Shown: positions 8,550 through 17,046, counted from the stretch's first letter. The stretch is 32,397 bases of DNA from Longimicrobium sp. (GCF_035474595.1 NZ_DATIND010000058.1:1-32397), one strand, 5' to 3'. Numbers and translations are program-made. Notes: generated by a model not told the origin, from the letters alone.

Positions 8550-9653
8550 CTACGCCGCCTCGGCCTCGGCCATCCGCGCCGCCGCCAGCCCGGCGATGCG
8601 CTTCTGTGCGACGGGGAGCGCGTACGTCTCCACCTCGGGAGGTGTGACCCACACCCAGTCGTCGTAGCGCAGCGGCACCGGCTGGCCGCCGGTCCAGGCG
8701 CAGCGCACCGCGTGGTAGGTGGCGCGCACGTGGGTGAAGGTGTGCTGCACCGTGGCCACCTCCTCGCCCGCGCGGACGGCCAGGTCCAGCCCCTCGCGCG
8801 CGGCCCGCTCGGCAGCCGCCGCCACGGCCTCGCCGCGCCGCCGCACCGCCTGCGGAAACGCCCACAGCCCGCCCAGCCGCTCGTCCACGGGCCGGCGGAC
8901 GAGAAGAAAGCGGCCCTCGTGCTCGATGATGGCGACGGCGGTGTCCTCGTGCGGGAGCGGCCTGGCCTTCACCGGTGCGGGCCGCTCTTCCTGCGTGCCG
9001 CGGAGGTAGGCCCAGCAGAGGTGGCTGGCGGGGCACCGGTCGCAGCGCGGGTTGCGCGGGGTGCAGACGGTGGCACCCAGCTCCATCAGCGCCTGGTTCA
9101 GCTCGCCGGGGGTGGCGCCGGGGGCGATCTGCGCGGCCATGCGCCAGAGGCGCGACTGCGTGGGGTTGGGCTCGTCGATCCAGCGGGCGAACACGCGGCG
9201 GACGTTGCCGTCCACGATGGGCGCGGGCTCACCGAAAGCGATGGAGGAAACCGCGCCCGCGGTGTAGCGCCCCACGCCGGGGAGCGAGTGGAACGTGTCG
9301 AAGTCGCGTGGAACCTGCCCGTCGTGCTTCATCGCCACCTCCCGGACCGCGCGGTGGAAGTTGCGGGCACGTGAGTAGTAGCCCAGCCCCTCCCACGCCT
9401 TCAGCACGTCGTCGAGCGGCGCGTCGGCCAGCGACTGCAGCGTGGGGAAGCGCTCCAGCCAGCGGCCGTAGTAGCGCAGCACGGTATCCACGCGGGTCTG
9501 CTGCAGCATGACCTCGGACAGCCACACGCGGTACGGGTCCGGCTGCTGCCCCGCCGCGCTGCGCCACGGGAGGTCGCGCCGGTTCGCGCGGTACCACTCC
9601 AGCAGCCGCTCGCGCAGGCCGGCAAGCGCCCGGTCATCGAGGGGTTCGGCCAC
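8550..9653 (-). CDS. mutY: A/G-specific adenine glycosylase MutY
   Basis: A 367-residue DNA repair enzyme that removes adenine mispaired with 8-oxoguanine. It has the HhH motif LPGVGRYTAGA, the catalytic Glu47 in LSEVMLQQT and Asp148 in PIVDGNVRRV. A complete [4Fe-4S] motif is present: Cys197-x6-Cys204-x2-Cys207-x5-Cys213. The C-terminal NUDIX-like 8-oxoG recognition domain includes HTFTHVRATYH. GTG 9653 is chosen because the MutY fold begins about 10 residues later. The frame remains open upstream, but that part translates the heptamer repeat array and is not credible protein. Confidence 0.95.
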   Translation of the reverse strand: MAEPLDDRALAGLRERLLEWYRANRRDLPWRSAAGQQPDPYRVWLSEVMLQQTRVDTVLRYYGRWLERFPTLQSLADAPLDDVLKAWEGLGYYSRARNFHRAVREVAMKHDGQVPRDFDTFHSLPGVGRYTAGAVSSIAFGEPAPIVDGNVRRVFARWIDEPNPTQSRLWRMAAQIAPGATPGELNQALMELGATVCTPRNPRCDRCPASHLCWAYLRGTQEERPAPVKARPLPHEDTAVAIIEHEGRFLLVRRPVDERLGGLWAFPQAVRRRGEAVAAAAERAAREGLDLAVRAGEEVATVQHTFTHVRATYHAVRCAWTGGQPVPLRYDDWVWVTPPEVETYALPVAQKRIAGLAAARMAEAEAA

Positions 9654-9729
9654 TGGGGTGCCCGTGCTGCTTTGGTTTTTCTTCGGCAAATCTAAAAAGT
9701 GGTTCTGGTGGACGCAAGGGGCGAAGGGA

Positions 9730-9820
9730 AGTGCTGAGTGCTGAGTGCTGAGTGCTGAGTGCCAAGTGCCAAGTGCCAAGTGCCAAGTGCCAAGTGCCAA
9801 GTGCCAAGTGCCAAGTGCCA
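9730..9820 (+). repeat. Heptamer tandem array, 13 units
   Basis: Four AGTGCTG units are followed by nine AGTGCCA units without interruption. It lies about 80 nt upstream of the mutY start. It is part of the 576-nt gene-free interval 9654-10229, which is otherwise filled by two double-hairpin elements and an octamer array. Confidence 0.95.
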
Positions 9821-9849
9821 GGTGCGTGAAAGGCGACGTCCGCGTGGGG

Positions 9850-9912
9850 AATGCGACTCAGTCGCGGCTACAAGGGCACGCAGTCCGCCTTCGCGGCGCC
9901 TTCGCGGACTTC
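9850..9912 (+). repeat. Double-hairpin dispersed element, subfamily 1, copy 2
   Basis: Stem I is GCGACT-C-AGTCGC (one loop base lost). The linker is GGCTACAAGGGCACGC. Stem II carries an internal duplication of the GCCTTCGCG part. Copy 3 lies 80 nt downstream in inverted orientation. Confidence 0.85.
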
Positions 9913-9994
9913 ACCGGCCAATCATCCGCGCACGGCTCGACATTGGTGGGATTCACGAGATTCGCACTGGCAATCGCGCGCCGATGGCGCAGTT

Positions 9995-10050
9995 GAAGTC
10001 CGCGAAGGCGGACTGCGTGATGTTGTAGCCGCGACTTGAGTCGCATTTTC
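9995..10050 (-). repeat. Double-hairpin dispersed element, subfamily 1, copy 3
   Basis: The same element inverted: on the minus strand AAAAT, GCGACT-CA-AGTCGC, linker GGCTACAACATCACGC, AGTCCGC-CTTC-GCGGACT. Both stems are perfect. Confidence 0.9.
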
Positions 10051-10124
10051 GCCCTCACCACCGCCCGCTCTCGCCCCCCCGCCCACCAATCCCCGCCCTC
10101 ACGCGCGCCGAAACGTTATCCTCG

Positions 10125-10228
10125 CACTCCCGCACTCCCGCACTCCCGCACTCCCGCACTCCCGCACTTCCGCACTCCCGCACTTCCGCACTCCCGCACT
10201 CCCGCACTCCCGCACTCCCGCACTTCCG
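10125..10228. repeat. Octamer tandem array, 13 units
   Basis: Thirteen consecutive units of CACTCCCG or CACTTCCG on the plus strand (CGGRAGTG on the minus). It ends 1 nt from the last base of the DUF1569 stop codon, so it forms the immediate 3' region of that minus-strand gene. Confidence 0.95.
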
Positions 10229-10229
10229 T

Positions 10230-10682
10230 TCAGACGCCGAACTGGCGGAGGTGATGGTCGGTGTGCTTGTACGTGAGGTCGCCCCAGAGCTTGCCGTTCA
10301 TCCTGCCGAAGACGGGGTGGCGGGGCCAATCGCCGGCGGGGCCGCGGGCGCCCAGGCGCTCGACGAGATCGCCGAAGGTGGCGAGCTCCGCCTGCCACTC
10401 GCCCGGCGGGGTGGCGATCAGCTCCGGCGCGGTCGGCGTTCCGTGCGGCCACGGCAGCTTGTAGATCACCAGCCAGCGAAGCGGCGGAAAGGTCAGCGGA
10501 CTGGGCTTCGGCTTCGCGGCCAGCTCGCCGAGCGCCATCCGCAGCGCGGAGTTGATGTGCGCCAGCATCTGCCCCGCGTTCATCTTCCCCCACTGCGGCC
10601 GCGTGTCGGGCTGGATGCGGGCCATCCGCGCCCGCATCTCCTCCCGCGCCTCGCGATCGAACACCGACTTCGGCTTCGCCAT
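10230..10682 (-). CDS. DinB-fold protein, DUF1569 family
   Basis: A 150-residue four-helix-bundle protein. The family pattern is evident: WGKMNAGQMLAHINSALRMALG near residues 30-50 and WGDLTYKHTDHHLRQFGV at the C-terminus. The conserved His residues (MLAH, HTDHH) form a DinB-like metal site. DUF1569 members have no settled function; DinB relatives include thiol-dependent metalloenzymes. Two in-frame ATGs exist (10688 and 10682). AGGGGG directly abuts the first, giving about 6 nt spacing to the second, which I prefer. Confidence 0.85.
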   Translation of the reverse strand: MAKPKSVFDREAREEMRARMARIQPDTRPQWGKMNAGQMLAHINSALRMALGELAAKPKPSPLTFPPLRWLVIYKLPWPHGTPTAPELIATPPGEWQAELATFGDLVERLGARGPAGDWPRHPVFGRMNGKLWGDLTYKHTDHHLRQFGV

Positions 10683-10726
10683 CTTCATCCCCCTGCCGCT
10701 GAGTCTGGACTGCCAAGGTAGCTGTA

Positions 10727-10797
10727 CATCCCGCGCCCTACATCTCCAGATCTACATCTTCGGATCCACATCTCCCGATCTACATCATCCCGATCTA
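10727..10797 (+). repeat. Degenerate 14-mer tandem array, 5 units
   Basis: Five head-to-tail units begin with CATC: four of 14 nt and the last of 15 nt, for example CATCTCCAGATCTA and CATCTCCCGATCTA. Four of the five contain GATC. It lies 45 nt upstream of the DUF1569 start, within the 377-nt gene-free interval 10683-11059. That interval also holds a double-hairpin element and a heptamer array. Confidence 0.8.
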
Positions 10798-10813
10798 CAT
10801 GCCGTGGTGCGGG

Positions 10814-10868
10814 AAAATGCGACTCAAGTCGCGGCTACAAAGGCACGCAGTCCGCCTGCGCGGACTTC
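10814..10868 (+). repeat. Double-hairpin dispersed element, subfamily 1, copy 4
   Basis: AAAAT, GCGACT-CA-AGTCGC, linker GGCTACAAAGGCACGC, AGTCCGC-CTGC-GCGGACT. Both stems are perfect. Confidence 0.9.
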
Positions 10869-10916
10869 CCGGTCCTCTAGCTTCACCGCGAATCGTTCGA
10901 ATCGTCGCGCTGATCA

Positions 10917-10979
10917 ACTTGGCACTTGGCACTTGGCACTTGGCACTTGGCACTTGGCACTCAGCACTCAGCACTCAGC
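10917..10979 (-). repeat. Heptamer tandem array, 9 units
   Basis: Six ACTTGGC units are followed by three ACTCAGC units. This is the reverse complement of the AGTGCCA/AGTGCTG units at 9730-9820, with the same two variants in blocks. It lies about 80 nt upstream of the VWA gene. Confidence 0.95.
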
Positions 10980-11059
10980 ACTTCCTCGCCTCCCTTCATC
11001 CCCTCGCCCGCCCGGCTTATCTTAGGTCATCGGAATCATTCTCCGCCACCGGAGGCCGC

Positions 11060-12361
11060 ATGCGCTTCACCCGATACGGCAAGTACACCGGGAACCTGGC
11101 CGACGCGCTGAACCTGCAGTCGCTGCTGGACCAGCTGTCGGACTTCCTGCTGCAGAGCGGCTTCGCGGGCGGGCAGATGCACCACCCGTACTGGGGCGAG
11201 TTCGGGGGCGAGGACGACGACCGCTCGCTGGACTCGCTGAAGGACGCCCTTCTCCGCGCGCTGCTGGAGAGCGGGATGCTGACGCCCGAGATGGTGGCGC
11301 AGCTGCGCGGCGACGCCGAGCCCGACGACGAGGTGCGGGCGCAGATCGCCGAGCTGCTGGACCGGCTGATCGAGCGGATGGTGGAGGAGGGGTATCTCAA
11401 CGTGAACGAGCCGCCGCAGATGCCCGGCTCGTACGAGGAGATGAAGGACGGGCAGGGGAAGATCGACGACGCGCGTGAGGCGGCGCGGCAGGTGGAGTTC
11501 AGCCTGACGGGGAAGGGGATCGACTTCCTGGGCTGGAGGACGCTCCGGCATCTGCTCTCGGCGATGGGGAAGAGCAGCTTCGGCTCGCACGAGACGCCGC
11601 ACCTGGCCACCGGCGTGGAGGCCGAGGCCGCCAGCCGCCCGTACGAGTTCGGCGACGTGATGAACCTGGACATCCCCGCCACGCTGAAGAGCGCCCTGGC
11701 GCGCGAGGGGCTGCGGGACGACGGATCGATCCCGCTGGAATACGGCGACCTGCACGTGCACCAGGCCGAGTACCGCTCCAGCTGCGCCACCGTGCTGATG
11801 CTGGACACCAGCCACAGCATGATCCTGTACGGCGAGGACCGCTTCACGCCCGCCAAGAAGGTGGCGCTCGCCCTCACGCACCTCATTCGCACGCAGTTCC
11901 CCGGCGACACGCTGAAGGTGGTGACCTTCGGCGACGAGGCGCACGAGATCCCCATCGGGCAGCTGGCGCAGGCGCAGGTGGGCCCCTTCCACACCAACAC
12001 CGCGGCGGGGCTGAAGCTGGCGCGGCGGCTGCTGCTGGCGCAGAACAAGGACATGCGCCAGATCGTGATGATCACCGACGGAAAGCCGTCGGCCATCACC
12101 ATGCCCGACGGGCGCATCTACAAGAACAGCATGGGGCTGGACCAGCTGGTGCTGCGCGAGACCTTCCACGAGGTGGGTGCCTGCCGCAAGAGCGGGGTGC
12201 TGATCAACACCTTCATGCTGGCGCGCGACCCGTACCTGGTCGCCTTCGTGAACCAGGTCTCGGCCATCGCCCGCGGCAAGGCGTACTTCACCAGCACCAT
12301 GACGCTGGGCCAGTACATCATGCGCGACTTCCTGCGCCGCAAGACCCGCCGCGCGGGGTAG
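11060..12361 (+). CDS. VWA domain-containing protein
   Basis: A 433-residue protein without a signal peptide. The C-terminal half is a von Willebrand A domain with the MIDAS motif DTSHS (residues 249-253) and a later MITDGKPSA strand. The N-terminal 240 residues are helical and acidic, with GGEDDDRSLDSLKDALL-type helices, and I recognise no family in them. Such VWA proteins often work with a MoxR-type AAA+ ATPase as metal-dependent chaperones, but none is next to this gene. GGAGG lies 4 nt before the ATG. A terminator follows at 12456-12485. Confidence 0.88.
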   Translation: MRFTRYGKYTGNLADALNLQSLLDQLSDFLLQSGFAGGQMHHPYWGEFGGEDDDRSLDSLKDALLRALLESGMLTPEMVAQLRGDAEPDDEVRAQIAELLDRLIERMVEEGYLNVNEPPQMPGSYEEMKDGQGKIDDAREAARQVEFSLTGKGIDFLGWRTLRHLLSAMGKSSFGSHETPHLATGVEAEAASRPYEFGDVMNLDIPATLKSALAREGLRDDGSIPLEYGDLHVHQAEYRSSCATVLMLDTSHSMILYGEDRFTPAKKVALALTHLIRTQFPGDTLKVVTFGDEAHEIPIGQLAQAQVGPFHTNTAAGLKLARRLLLAQNKDMRQIVMITDGKPSAITMPDGRIYKNSMGLDQLVLRETFHEVGACRKSGVLINTFMLARDPYLVAFVNQVSAIARGKAYFTSTMTLGQYIMRDFLRRKTRRAG

Positions 12362-12455
12362 GGAAGGGCGAGGGTCTGGGCGTGTTCCGCGCCCGAGGCG
12401 CGGAACCGGGCTGCGCGCGCGGCAGGCAACGATACGACCGTTGCCAACCGCGCCG

Positions 12456-12485
12456 GGCCCCGGCGGATCCGTCTCCGCCGGGGCC
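12456..12485 (+). terminator. Hairpin after VWA gene
   Basis: A perfect 11-bp stem, GGCCCCGGCGG/CCGCCGGGGCC, with an 8-nt loop. It is preceded by a smaller GGCAAC/GTTGCC hairpin. There is no strong T-run. It lies between the convergent VWA and Fic genes. Confidence 0.6.
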
Positions 12486-12634
12486 TTCGCGCGTTCGGGG
12501 ATGCTTCCTCGCGGCCGCCCCGCCGGTTTCCGGCCCTCCGGGCGCGCATCCCTCACGCAACCGCGCGGGCAGGATCGGCCTGTACGAAAACCGCGCGGCT
12601 GGACGCATGGCGTGCGTTCCAGACTTGGCCCGGG

Positions 12635-14008
12635 TCAATCGGGCCGGCCAGTCGCGTTCCGCGGGGGAGACACCTTTTCGGCGGAGCTCGCTTTCAGCCG
12701 GGTGGGCAGGTCTTCAGCCGCCGTGAAGATGAACGCCTTGCCCGCCTTCCGCTTGTCGAGCAGATGCCGCGCGGTGAGGTCGAGAAGGTCCGTTCGCGCG
12801 GTTCCGGTCGAGATCCGATGGCTCGTCTGATGGGATTGCACAGTGTACGAGCGGCCGGGATGTTTCAACGCGTGGCCCAACAGCGCAAGCTGCCGGTGAT
12901 TGAGATCGGCTGACCGCTTCAAGAGCGCCTGCACTTCGCGCAGCTCGGCCATCTTCTTACGGAGGTAGGCCTTGAGATCTTCGATCGCGCGGTCGATCAC
13001 GCTCAGCTGGTACAGGACGAAGTAGGTCAGATCGTTGTCGTCGGTCTCCGTGAAGAGGAACGCGCGCCCGTACTGTCCGGGGGCTTTCTTGAGGATGCGA
13101 GAAATCGAGATGTACTCGGCCAGCCAGTAGCGATCGGCCAGCATGGACCAGTAGAAGAGCGCGCGTGCGGTTCTCCCGTTGCCGTCGACGAAAGGGTGGT
13201 CGAACGCCAGCCAGAAATGCAGCAGGATCGCCCGCACTACGGGATACATGAAGGCACCGTCGGTGCCTTTCGAGTTCGCGAACTCGCACATCGCCGCCAT
13301 TCGATCCGGAAGCTCGCCCGCCGGGGGAGGGACGTGAAGCGTGTTCCCGTACGGGTCGCTCACGACGATGTCGTCTTCATCCGTACGGAACTCGCCTGCG
13401 CTCTTCCCGTCATCCAGGGTCCCATCGGTCACGATCCGGTGCAGTTCGAACACCAGCGCAGGGGTCAGAGGGTTCGCGCGGTTCTCCTGGACGAATCGCA
13501 TGGCGGCGAAATTGTTCAGAATCATGCGTTCGCTGCGGTCGATCGGCCGCCGGCCCGAGCGAATCATGTCCCGGGCGACTTCGGCGGTCGTCGACGCGCC
13601 TTCCAGCTGGCTCGACGTAATCGACTCCTCGATCAGCGAATTGACGATATAGCGATCTCTCGTTCCCGGATTCGTCACTTCCTCGGCGAGTTGAATGCCC
13701 CCGCTCGCGTTCTGATCGATGATGTGCAGAAGCCGGAGCACCGAATCGGGCAGCATGTACTTGAACGGCCGCCCGGCCTTGTCTCGCAACGGGATCGGCT
13801 TCAGGGCGATGCTTCTGGCCAGCTTGACACCGAACCACCATTCTTCGAGGGAAAGATTCGAGGGTGGCTGCCGGTGCCGCAGCTCGTCCCAGTGCAGGTA
13901 CTTGCCGTCCGGCGCCGGTCCCACCCCCATGATCTCGACCGCTTTCCCGCCAAGCTGGACGGATTTGGCCAGGTCGGCCACACCTGGTGCGAAAATCGGT
14001 ATTTTCAT
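12635..14008 (-). CDS. Fic family protein (AMPylase) with N-terminal self-inhibitory motif
   Basis: A 457-residue Fic protein. The catalytic motif HPFVDGNGRTAR begins at His271. The inhibitory helix motif TSSQLEG (residues 131-137) lies N-terminal to it, which defines a class II Fic: the Glu blocks ATP until relieved. Residues about 390-455 look like a winged helix, as in many Fic proteins of this group. Fic enzymes transfer AMP from ATP to target hydroxyls; the target is unknown. GC is visibly lower than in neighbours (13621-13680 is 50% by count), and the upstream gap holds AT-rich sequence, suggesting transfer. AGGA lies about 8 nt before the ATG. Confidence 0.93.
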   Translation of the reverse strand: MKIPIFAPGVADLAKSVQLGGKAVEIMGVGPAPDGKYLHWDELRHRQPPSNLSLEEWWFGVKLARSIALKPIPLRDKAGRPFKYMLPDSVLRLLHIIDQNASGGIQLAEEVTNPGTRDRYIVNSLIEESITSSQLEGASTTAEVARDMIRSGRRPIDRSERMILNNFAAMRFVQENRANPLTPALVFELHRIVTDGTLDDGKSAGEFRTDEDDIVVSDPYGNTLHVPPPAGELPDRMAAMCEFANSKGTDGAFMYPVVRAILLHFWLAFDHPFVDGNGRTARALFYWSMLADRYWLAEYISISRILKKAPGQYGRAFLFTETDDNDLTYFVLYQLSVIDRAIEDLKAYLRKKMAELREVQALLKRSADLNHRQLALLGHALKHPGRSYTVQSHQTSHRISTGTARTDLLDLTARHLLDKRKAGKAFIFTAAEDLPTRLKASSAEKVSPPRNATGRPD

Positions 14009-14259
14009 GCGTGCGATCCTTCAAGCGATTCGTTGATTGTCAGATTGCTGTTAATTTAATAGAAATTGACAACAACTCAACACTTCTGGAATCCAGCGGA
14101 GTACAGGCTCACCGCGGAATCCTGGAGTTTATTTGCTCCCCTTCCAGCCGCATCACCCCGCCGCAAAATCCGGGTGGCCCGCATCCCCCCGCGCGCCTAC
14201 CTTCCGCGCAGCCGATTTCGCAGCATATCCCGCCCGACGAAACCACCCGGCAGCCACCC

Positions 14260-15744
14260 GTGAACGACGCATCCCCATCCCCCGAGCTCACCCTCGATCC
14301 CGCCGACTGGGACGAGTTCCGCGCGCTGGCGCACCGCATGGTCGACGACACCATCGCCCACCTCGCCTCGCTCCGCGATCTCCCGGCGTGGCAGCCGATG
14401 CCGGACGCGGTGCGCGGCTCCTTCGCCGCGCCGCTGCCGGTGCACGGCGAGGGGGATGAGTCGGCGTACCGGGATTTCGTGCAGCTCGTGCGGCCGTACC
14501 CCAACGGCAACCTGGGACCGCGCTTCTGGGGGTGGGTGCAGGGGAACGGCACGCCGCTGGGGATGATGACCGAGATGCTGGCTGCCGCGCTGAACCCGCA
14601 CCTGGCCGGCTTCGACCAGGCGCCGCGCCTGGTGGAGGAGCAGGTGATCGCCTGGCTGGCGGAGATGATGGGCTTCCCCGCGGGTGCGTCCGGCGTGCTC
14701 GTCACCGGCGGGACGATGGCGAACGTGCTGGGGCTCGCCGTGGCCCGCCACGCGAAGGCGGGGTTCGACGTGCGCGCGGAGGGCCATCAGGGCGGACGCC
14801 CGCGGATGATGCTGTACGGCTCGTCCGAGACGCACGGGTGGGTGAAGAAGGCCGCCGAGCTGCTCGGCCTGGGCTCCTCGTCCTTCCGCTCCATCCCCGT
14901 GGACGGCGAGTACCGCGTGGACGTCGACGCGATGCGCGGGGCCATCCGTGCCGACCGCGCGGCGGGGCACCGCCCGTTCTGCGTGATCGGCACGGCGGGC
15001 ACGGTGAACACCGGCGCGACCGACGACCTGCGCGCGCTGGCCGCCCTCTGCCGCGAGGAGGAGCTGTGGTTCCACGTGGATGGCGCGTTCGGCGCGCTGG
15101 TCCGCATCTCCGGCGAGCTGGCGCCGGTCGTGGCGGGGATGGAGGAAGCGGACTCGGTCGGCTTCGACCTGCACAAGTGGATGTCGCTCCCCTTCGAGGT
15201 CGCCTGCGTGCTCGTCCGCGACGCCGAGGTGCACCGCGCCGCCTTCTCCATGCGCGCCAGCTACCTCGCGACCGCGACGCGCGGAGTCACCGCCGGCGGC
15301 CTTCCCTTCTCCGAGCTGGGGATCGACCTGACGCGCGGCTTCAAGGCGCTGAAGGTGTGGATCGGGATGAAGGCGCACGGCGTCCGCGCCTTCGCCGCGC
15401 TGATCGAGCAGAACGTGGCGCAGGCGCGGTACCTGGCGGGGCTGGTGGAGGAAGATGCGGCGCTGGAGCTGCTGGCGCCGGTGCCGCTGAACATCGTCTG
15501 CTTCCGCTACAACCCGCGCGGCTTGGCGGAAGACCGGCTGAACGCCATCAACGAAGAGATCCTGGTGCGGCTGCAGGAAGACGGCATCGCCGTCCCCTCG
15601 GGCACCACGCTGAACGGCCGCTTCGCCATCCGCGTGGCCAACGTGAACCACCGCAGCCGCCGCGAGGATTTCGATCTCCTCGCCCGCTCCGTCGTCCGCC
15701 TCGGCGCCGGGATCGCGAAGCAGCTCTCCGCTCCCTCCGTGTGA
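14260..15744 (+). CDS. PLP-dependent group II amino acid decarboxylase
   Basis: A 494-residue fold-type I PLP enzyme of the aromatic/glutamate decarboxylase group. Visible motifs include PRFWGWVQGNGTPLG, GVLVTGGTMANVLGLAVAR, HVDGAFGALV (PLP-stacking and Asp) and GFDLHKWMSLPFEV, which carries the Schiff-base Lys. The family decarboxylates aromatic amino acids or related substrates to amines; the substrate cannot be assigned from motifs alone. The frame opens upstream at 13987 over AT-rich intergenic DNA, so GTG 14260 is chosen, about 10 residues before family similarity. No clear Shine-Dalgarno is visible. Confidence 0.88.
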   Translation: MNDASPSPELTLDPADWDEFRALAHRMVDDTIAHLASLRDLPAWQPMPDAVRGSFAAPLPVHGEGDESAYRDFVQLVRPYPNGNLGPRFWGWVQGNGTPLGMMTEMLAAALNPHLAGFDQAPRLVEEQVIAWLAEMMGFPAGASGVLVTGGTMANVLGLAVARHAKAGFDVRAEGHQGGRPRMMLYGSSETHGWVKKAAELLGLGSSSFRSIPVDGEYRVDVDAMRGAIRADRAAGHRPFCVIGTAGTVNTGATDDLRALAALCREEELWFHVDGAFGALVRISGELAPVVAGMEEADSVGFDLHKWMSLPFEVACVLVRDAEVHRAAFSMRASYLATATRGVTAGGLPFSELGIDLTRGFKALKVWIGMKAHGVRAFAALIEQNVAQARYLAGLVEEDAALELLAPVPLNIVCFRYNPRGLAEDRLNAINEEILVRLQEDGIAVPSGTTLNGRFAIRVANVNHRSRREDFDLLARSVVRLGAGIAKQLSAPSV

Positions 15745-15801
15745 TGCAAACGCTCGCCGGCTTCACGCCAGCGCCGTCACCCGGCCCCGATGCCGGACAG
15801 C

Positions 15802-15846
15802 AGTCCCGCAGGGACTTCGTGCTTTTGTTGCCGCGAATTCATTCGC
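15802..15846 (-). repeat. Double-hairpin dispersed element, subfamily 2, copy 1
   Basis: On the minus strand: GCGAAT-GA-ATTCGC, a 16-nt linker GGCAACAAAAGCACGA, AGTCCC-TGC-GGGACT. It has the same architecture and linker length as subfamily 1. It lies between the convergent decarboxylase and methyltransferase genes. Confidence 0.85.
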
Positions 15847-15879
15847 CCTCAGCCCCAGAATTCCGCCCGGCACCCGCCA

Positions 15880-17043
15880 TCAATCCCCGACCGGCGCGGT
15901 AACGAGGCGGACGGGGATGCCGCCGTTGCTGGTGCGGAAGACCTCGGCGAACGGGAGCCCCACCTGCCCCTCCAGCTTCCGGTCCGCCGAAAGGAGCGCG
16001 ACCGTCCAGCCGGGGCACTTCGCGCGGGCGACGCGGCCCAGCGCGGCGTACAGGTTCCGCAGCGCGTCCGTCTCGCCCACGCGCACCCCGTACGGCGGGT
16101 TGGCGATGAGGAGCCCCGGCCCCTCCGGCGGCTCGATGGCGGAGACCGGCCGCACGTCGAACCCCACGTCGTCCGCCACGCCCGCGCGCCCGGCGTTCGC
16201 CGCCGCCGCCTCGATCGCCCCCGCGTCGCGGTCCGAGCCCTGGATGGCGACGGGCGGCGACGGCCGCTCCGCCTCGCGCGCCCCGGCGACGACGCGCGCC
16301 CATGCTTCCGCGTCGAACCCCGGCCACGCGGTAAAGGCGAACGCGCGCGGCTGGCGATCGGCCGAGGCCAGCCCCGGCGCGACGTTGCGCGCGATCAGCG
16401 CCGCCTCGATCGGGATCGTCCCCGAGCCGCACATCGGGTCCACCAGCGGCGAATCGCCGCGCCAGCCGGAGCCGAGCAGCATCGCCGCGGCCATCGTCTC
16501 GCGCAGCGGCGCCTTCGCGACCGCCTGGCGGTAGCCGCGCAGGTGCAGCAGCGCGCCGGATGCGTCCGCGCTGATCGTCACCTCGTCGCGCGCCACGCGG
16601 ACCACGAACAGCTGCGCGTCCGTCGCCTCCGCCGCTTCGTCCTCCGGCCCCTTCTCGGCCGACGCGGCGCCGATCCCGCCCACCCGGTCATCGATGAAGC
16701 CCAAGATCCGCTCGGCGATGGCGCCTTCGTGATACAGCTTGCTCTTCTTCGACGTCACCCGCAGCCGCACCGGCCGCCCCTTCGCCACCCACCGCCCCCA
16801 CGGCACCCTGCGCGCGTGCCGCTCGAGCTCGATGAACGACCGCGCGCGGAACGTGGCGGCGCGCACCACCACGCGGCTGGCCGTGCGCAGCCACAGGCTG
16901 GCGCGCATGAGGTCGTCCGCGCCGCCCTCCCACGCCACGCCGCCCGGCTCCGGCGCGGCGGAGATCCCCAGCGCCCGCAGCTCCGCCGCGCAGATCGCCT
17001 CCAGCCCGGGCGCGGTGATGGCGAACAGCGAAAGCGGCGGCAT
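15880..17043 (-). CDS. THUMP-domain class I SAM-dependent RNA methyltransferase (RlmL N-terminal-like)
   Basis: A 387-residue protein. Residues about 1-160 form a ferredoxin-like/THUMP RNA-binding region, beginning with FAITAPGLEAICAAELRALG. A UPF0020-type methyltransferase domain follows, with DPMCGSGTIPIEAALIARN (SAM binding), an acidic GSDRDAGAI and the catalytic NPPYG. By family it should methylate guanine N2, probably in 23S rRNA as RlmL does; it lacks the C-terminal RlmK half. ATG 17043 is chosen because upstream codons translate an octamer repeat that abuts the start, so no normal Shine-Dalgarno is visible. Confidence 0.9.
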   Translation of the reverse strand: MPPLSLFAITAPGLEAICAAELRALGISAAPEPGGVAWEGGADDLMRASLWLRTASRVVVRAATFRARSFIELERHARRVPWGRWVAKGRPVRLRVTSKKSKLYHEGAIAERILGFIDDRVGGIGAASAEKGPEDEAAEATDAQLFVVRVARDEVTISADASGALLHLRGYRQAVAKAPLRETMAAAMLLGSGWRGDSPLVDPMCGSGTIPIEAALIARNVAPGLASADRQPRAFAFTAWPGFDAEAWARVVAGAREAERPSPPVAIQGSDRDAGAIEAAAANAGRAGVADDVGFDVRPVSAIEPPEGPGLLIANPPYGVRVGETDALRNLYAALGRVARAKCPGWTVALLSADRKLEGQVGLPFAEVFRTSNGGIPVRLVTAPVGD

Positions 17044-17046
17044 GGA

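Noticed and set aside
9654-9800. N-terminal extension of MutY through the heptamer array, as a phase-variable start
   Set aside because: The upstream start would be a TTG inside the repeats without RBS, and the MutY fold begins normally after GTG 9653. 7-nt units would shift the frame, but nothing shows that translation begins there.
9730-10228. CRISPR array
   Set aside because: Units of 7-8 nt run head to tail with no unique spacers and no cas genes are present.
13801-14024. Other open frames overlapping the Fic 5' region
   Set aside because: They are out-of-frame shadows; the Fic frame has intact motifs, RBS and start at 14008.
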